Shown piece after piece: positions 59,901-64,000 of a DNA stretch of 64,000 nt. The DNA is taken from the NCBI GenBank assembly GCA_032209605.1, contig JASFXZ010000012.1, positions 5,456,001 to 5,520,000 of the forward strand. The letters are read 5' to 3'. Both the position numbers and the translations under genes were made by a program. This DNA comes from Mactromeris polynyma (taxonomy: Eukaryota; Mollusca; Bivalvia; Venerida; Mactridae). Within the stretch, counting starts at the first letter, position 1, and the number at the start of each line of letters is the position of its first letter. Below the pieces are notes generated by a model. That model did not search any database. It worked only from the letters and a program-made list of their open reading frames with translations, and was not told the DNA's origin.

Positions 59901-59958
59901 GACCTGTCACGGAGTTAATCAGGAGTAAGAGCGGGAACAGCTGTACTAACGAAGCCAT
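56956..59958 (-). CDS. secreted Gln/Asn/Pro-rich repeat protein, 1000 aa, unknown family
   Basis: One coding exon of 1000 codons. The start is ATG 59958: acceptor CATTTCAG precedes it by 6 nt, and the in-frame upstream Met at 60015 is intronic. A signal peptide covers 1-20 (MASLVQLFPLLLLINSVTGQ). There is no cysteine. In order: Gly-rich 21-46; a helical acidic region 64-125 (ALLDARFNMAEEQMAEVMGE); a basic patch 146-162 (RGRKNRRRNRQNK); 16 nonapeptides GNQFPPIAN (211-354); PPQQPY repeats (429-455); seven or eight degenerate 21-25-residue units with GQQNT..NQQ.GPQQNN (about 465-645); a predicted coiled coil 656-705; a Pro/Gln-rich stretch; a second basic patch 850-873; a more ordered block 900-945 (NVKYVYADVDGFDVFQWVKA); polyGln 952-960; a Thr/Pro/Ala-rich, mucin-like tail. 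An extracellular matrix role is plausible, and abundant Gln and Lys could serve transglutaminase cross-linking. Both are inference. Confidence 0.88.
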   Translation of the reverse strand: MASLVQLFPLLLLINSVTGQGMFDMFGFSGGMGSAANLLGGGFGGPNSAYVPAAPPVTTAPDPAALLDARFNMAEEQMAEVMGESAQSSPERQRIDRLIKSTGGKFTGDASRLNYLVSEYLVTSPQTPGEAPPPENSGNEGAAPKKQVARGRKNRRRNRQNKAAGILGQNQPGAPGAVGPAATQPLPYANLNNQFAPQVAAGNQFAKSAPGNQFPPIANGNQFPPIANGNQFPPMANGNQFPPIANGNQFSPIANGNQFPPIANGNQFPPNANGNQFPPIANGNQFSTNANGNLFSPIANGNQFPPIANGNQFPPNANGNQFPPIANGNQFSTNANGNLFPTNANGNQFPPNANGNQYMGAPAPQLQFGQAPGVAQSQYTPTQTNSQFGPAQPVIDKSNNGWQMTNPGQMAPTVHKPKPPPKQQPQYLPPQQPYVPPQQPYRPPQQPYSPPQQPYSQQQNNINTPLRGQQNTMKNNQVHAQQQKYANTPPTGQQGAARTSNQQAGPQKNNVNFKPMGQSNFGTSYPQGGPQQNNFNNQQRGQQNTRPLNQQGRQQQNNVNIPQGGQWNVVTTNPQKKINNPQKGQQTYRTSNQQAGPQQNNPQRGQQNTGTYNQQIGPQQNLNGMPPGGQQTGTNSNQVSPQQQVSGTTKTGGKRGQITVNRLKGVQDRILYMTEQLKLAQKFNDVNQITELQAKLNGLNNVRTVLSGGSNGKSQMLTVQGAKRPSYGAGAQATFKRAPQNNNMGPPQPPQNMQAQPGQWRPSPHTLGNQAQVRPQKSRLPMQPAPNAALAYKQKPNVPNHPPYQTIQGIGAGQNMNNNGPAPVQQGPQQGTAYRPAPGPGIGPKVPGVPKRGHGGRGNGGRRANRRMGASRKQQGPQGVGAPQIITRAPAIATTAGPTGPSHLGDIRLQGNVKYVYADVDGFDVFQWVKASSIPKDQLQQLIQERKAEQKQQQLQQQQQTTVLPGTAATLPGTAATPPVTAATPPPTPLPTAPTTVPPA

Positions 59959-60047
59959 TGTGGTCTGAAATGTGAAAAATGTATTCAATATTAACGGAGT
60001 AACATATAAAGGCATATACTAAAATGAATGAAATCAAGAAAAGCCAA

Positions 60048-60226
60048 ATGTGATGTCACTATTTGCAAGCAGGAAACACTCTTTACTCCATATGGTCACT
60101 TCGTTTCCATATTGCCATATGGGATAAATATTGCTAACTGTCAGTACATGGTGACGTCGCATGTGACGTTTTCGGGAAATGACGTCACTTAAAGAATAGG
60201 TTGGAAATCGTATAGCGGCGCTCAAA
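60048..60226. repeat. MITE family E, copy 5 (truncated) in the 5' intron of the 1000-residue gene
   Basis: It has the middle TTTACTCCATATGGTCACTT, the arm GGGAAATGACGTCACTTAAA and the right end CGTATAGCGGCGCTC. The outer left arm is lost. It lies about 80 nt upstream of the splice acceptor of the 1000-residue gene and brings a full TGACGTCA site with it. Confidence 0.75.
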
Positions 60227-61252
60227 TGCTTGTATTTAAATGCAACTATTGCTTGCATAATGTTATGCCAAATCCAATGACAGAAGAAATATTTAAGTGA
60301 ATACGCCTGTATGTTTGATAAAAGCTGAATGAATAAAAATAGCATATTTAAAAGACTATTCATTAAAAAGTACCAATGGATGCCGTAGATTGACTTTTTC
60401 ATGTTCACCAACACTCGTTAACAAATAAGACGACAGTGATAAAAATAATAGTCGTCTTTCCACGTACCATATAGTCTATGAACGGTGACTGATTCGTGAA
60501 ATATAAACTCACAACGTTAGATGTAAACAAACTGAATAAATTGTGCCATAACAAATATACAGGACTTTTGTAGTCAAGCAATCAATATATGATGTGTGTA
60601 ATTCGGTGAACAAAAGCTGACGCATCAAAAAGTAGTTCCGACATTATTTTAATTTTAAATCCACAGGATACGAGTTCAATGATTACATCAAATATCATAT
60701 TCAAATTAACAAGACATTAATGTTCAATGTATCAATTGAGCTTGTTTTTGTGACGTCGCTAGCACGTGACTTGTTATTTCACTAGTGAATTATCGAAACA
60801 AAATACATGGGTGTTATTACCAGTCTACATGCACCTTATGTTATGTTATAAATATAATTACATGTAACAATTACAATGAGACACACACATTAAAATTAGA
60901 GTATTGCCGGGGAACAGTGCCAGACGTAAATTTTATTGAGTGTGATATGGGTAAAACCTGGTTTAATGGTTTCCTATTTTTTATATCTTCTATAAAGCCT
61001 GCATTGATGAAGACTGTATGTATTTTAGAGTGTTACACGCAGTAAACGTCGGATGCATCTGACAGATGCTATTCGTACAAATCGTATTTAGTTTTATCTC
61101 TTGTGTATTCAGTACCAGAAACTGACAGAAACGTGCACACTATGTGCATTTAACGACATTAGAGCCTTAATATCTGCGTAAGAAGGTGGTATGCATTATT
61201 TGAATAGACAATTCAGCGGACTTTCTTCAATTGAAATACTGTGTAATATTTG
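60227..61252. other. probable 5' intron or upstream region of the 1000-residue gene
   Basis: I could not place the 5' UTR exon or a TATA box on the minus strand. The ORFs here are unrecognised. Confidence 0.35.
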
Positions 61253-61414
61253 TAGAGCGGTCCTCTCTTGAGCAACAAAGTCTCTTCAAATACGTTACAA
61301 TTTCGCACTAACTAATGAATCTTACTACCAATTAACCTCTCTAGAGCAACAACCTTTGAACAACAGTCAAGCTTTGAACCTTTCAATGAGTGTTGCTCTG
61401 GAAAGATTGTGCTG
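61253..61414. repeat. MITE family C, copy 2
   Basis: GCGGTCCTCTCTTGAGCAAC at the left, GTGTTGCTCTGGAAAGATTG at the right, with an internal CCTCTCTAGAGCAACAACC. Confidence 0.6.
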
Positions 61415-63229
61415 CATGTTTCGATCTTCAATAATATAGCATAAAGTGAGCTTCAGTACCTTGAAATACTTTATACTTGGTTTCTGAGGGTACATGTACT
61501 TTTATCAAGATTTTACACTAGTGTCAACTTGGTTGCGCGGGGGAAATGCATACTCAACTCATTTAACAGCGCACACATTTTCTCAAGTTTTGTGCACTTA
61601 CAGAGGGATACTAGAAAAGAACTGTACATTGCATTATTTCACGTTTATTCGCAATATGTACGATATATTTCATTGCAATTTTTGGGTACTTTCATATACA
61701 GTAAGTTTAAAAATGCCCTAAAATGACGCATTACAAACAGTTCGCACGTCTCAAACTGTGCGTTTTTAGATGTACTGAATATATATGGTAGTTACCTGAA
61801 AAAATAACTTCATGCACATTTCAGCAAATAAGTCAGCACAGATAGATATTGCAATTTTGTCACAAAGTTGGCGCATAGATAGCTAATTTATGCTGAATAT
61901 GTATATACATTTATAATTCTATAATTCAATTCGGTTGAATAAGGTATTTGTATGTTTGGGTGACTAGTAATTACTTAAATTATAAGGCACACTGATCGCT
62001 TCTGTCTGTCTGTTTCAAACGACCAATGAGTGTTACATTATAGTCAGTTGCTTCGAGTAAGGTGCACATCTTTACAGCAAACTTATCTATGTTCTAACAC
62101 GGTTAAGTTCTATATATGTATGTTACAGTATAATATTACTCTGACAAATTAACCTGATCCTACTGACCTATATTAGCATAATTTCACAGTAGACTGATTA
62201 TCTAAATTATTTTCGTCTCTAATTTCGGCTTTCGTCGTATTGATTTACACGTTTGGTCATTTAATTATATATTATGAAAGAAATCCGCAAATACAATGAT
62301 TTCCGTAACTGCAACTCTGGTTGATGATACAATTCAGTCTGGTCTGGTTACCTCTTCGAAATTGGAGGTTTGGGTATTATACGAGTATAGAAGTTTATCA
62401 CGTGATCAAGATACCGGATAAAGAAAATGCGCGCGCATAAGGAAATCTTGTCCAATCAGATAATCGAAGTGATTGTATTCCGCCTGGCTATACTGACAGC
62501 GTTAGCAATCAGTGAGCCAGGACCCCAGGCTATGGACCAAACACCAATTTAGTACGGTTGAACTATTGTCGATATTCGGAACACCTCTATAGTTTTATCA
62601 TCCAACCATAGTCACCATATTCACTGTAGTTGGTGCTCGAAGTGCCTCATATTATGAAGGAAATTCACAAATGCAATGATTTCAGTAATTGCAACGAACA
62701 ATACCGATGATTCACGATTCTCTCACGGAAATTTAAAAGGCCAGCGTAATCGCTGTATAAAATATTCATGCATTCAGGTCAGGGATAGGTTAATATGTTA
62801 GGACTATATATCAAACAATTAAAATGTATGACAGAAATATGTTCTAAATATTTAAAATGTGTTAGATAAATTGTTTTAATATCTTGGTTATTACATTGGA
62901 CATAATCATAATTGCTTTATAATTGGTGGTGTTTAATTATTCTTAAGTAGTCTCATTAATTAATATGATAATTATACAAAACGGTTCTGGTGTATGGATT
63001 CATAACTGCAATTTGCAAGCAATTATCTTTTAAACTTATTTGTAAGAATATTTGTCAGGAAATGTCAACATATAAAAGAGTAACTCTGAAATGTTTTTTG
63101 TGAAATATACACGGATACTAATAAAACAATGAGAACAGAGCATTAAAGGCTTTGAAATGTTTAATCATTTGTAATGTCAGAAGTACCACAAAGATTTACC
63201 GCACATAACTTAAACAGTTTGTTTGTTTC
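61415..63229. other. AT-rich intergenic sequence
   Basis: The word CGCAAATACAATGATTTCCG (62287) recurs in altered form at 62671 (CACAAATGCAATGATTTCAG), preceded in both cases by ATTATGAA(A/G)GAAAT. This is a 385-bp-spaced direct repeat of about 45 bp. No gene. Confidence 0.4.
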
Positions 63230-63450
63230 ATCGGGTTTAACGCCGTTTCCCAACAATTTTTCAGTTATATACGGCGGCCGGTTCACCTAACCAGTTTTTC
63301 CTGGACTGAAATCTAACCAGTACTAACTTACCCTTCCACAAAGAGCCGGCAACTTCTCCACATGTGGAGGAAAATCGACATTTTTTTGTCAAATTTTCAT
63401 GGAAGGGTATGACCTGCGGACTAACCACTGGACCACGGCCGCGGCTAACT
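63230..63450 (-). repeat. SINE-like element
   Basis: On the minus strand GCCGTGGTCCAGTGGTTAGT forms a tRNA-type A-box region. Then come ACATGTGGAGAAGTTGCCGG and a 3' part GGGAAACGGCGTTAAACCCG. The order fits a tRNA-derived SINE. The B-box is unclear (GTCATACCC). Confidence 0.5.
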
Positions 63451-63835
63451 TAAACAGTATACTGGATATATTTTATATAGTATCGATACGTATTTCTTCA
63501 GGATAATGACTGACACTTGAAGTTGGGTTCTAAAGGTTTCATCAGTAAATTCAATCAAGAAAGGAAGAGTTATAGCCCTTGATTTTGTAAAAAATGCCTG
63601 TAGGAACACTGCAAAACATGTAGTAGCATATCCTTTCAGTATATGACCTAGAGAAAAAAGATTTGTATATTACTCGGCACATATAGTTATAGAAATCGAG
63701 TTTCTACCTTGGAAAACGAGAAATCAGTGAAACAGAAAGAGCGATGTCATGACCCTCCTTTTCGCCAAATGGCCTATAGGTGCACTGGAAAGGTTGCCAG
63801 GCACATGGATTACGTTGTTTCATGCAACGTTACAT

Positions 63836-63960
63836 TCACAAGACAATGCTTCCTCGTGCAGATCCCAGGGAAACATCGGCATACGAAACGTAAGGAGTTG
63901 AGTATGGGAATGAGGAAGTCAGGAATTGTTTGACTAATTATCAAAAACAACCATGGTGGA
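63836..63960 (+). repeat. dispersed repeat G, copy 4
   Basis: CACAAGACAATGCTTCCTCG, CCCAGGGAAACATCGGCAT and AAGGAGTTGAGTATGGGAAT align with copy 1 at 5222-5345. Confidence 0.55.
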
Positions 63961-64000
63961 TTGCAGGGAAACCATGCAATATGAAGAGACCAATTCTTAT

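Noticed and set aside
59959..60015. N-terminal extension of the 1000-residue protein starting at Met 60015
   Set aside because: A good splice acceptor lies between this Met and the next, and the extension weakens the signal peptide. The downstream ATG matches the layout of the 624-residue gene.

Overview
The window is an AT-rich, repeat-dense stretch of a metazoan nuclear genome. Introns with GT/AG junctions, an intron-containing tRNA-Tyr, tRNA-derived SINEs, satellites and many short inverted-repeat transposons (MITEs) rule out a prokaryote. The repeat landscape and the secreted low-complexity, repeat-rich proteins point to a mollusc, most likely a bivalve. That placement is inference; no species can be named from the sequence alone.

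Region 1-6.6 kb (minus strand): the 5' part of a prominin-family pentaspan membrane protein gene. Four coding exons (6570-6291, 5173-5115, 3104-2896, 1994-1874) join with matching phases and give the signal peptide, the first extracellular segment, TM1, the Cys-rich cytoplasmic turn, TM2 and the start of the first large extracellular loop. The rest lies beyond the left edge. A YY1-type motif at 14.08 kb on the same strand is a possible distant promoter.

Region 7-41 kb: no complete gene. It holds a 2.4-kb 14-bp satellite (10.6-13.0 kb), several smaller tandem arrays, MITE families sharing CAGTnnnACCTC-like ends, palindromic elements carrying TGACGTCA sites, SINEs, LINE-like tails, and a 1.6-kb element with long inverted ends (37.0-38.6 kb). 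One isolated exon-like segment at 29.07-29.25 kb (minus) resembles a transmembrane piece of an SLC46-type transporter. A 103-codon ORF at 34.95-35.27 kb is unassigned.

Region 41-60 kb (minus strand): two intact genes for secreted, essentially cysteine-free, Gln/Asn-rich proteins, of 624 residues (41257-43131) and exactly 1000 residues (56956-59958). Each has its whole coding sequence in one exon, and each ATG sits 6 nt after a TTTCAG|ACCA splice acceptor, so they may be related. Their compositions suit extracellular matrix material (shell, periostracum or byssus), but I recognise neither as a named family. Between them lie a 2.1-kb 32-bp satellite, a 170-bp tandem array and the tRNA-Tyr gene. 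The last 4 kb holds only repeats.
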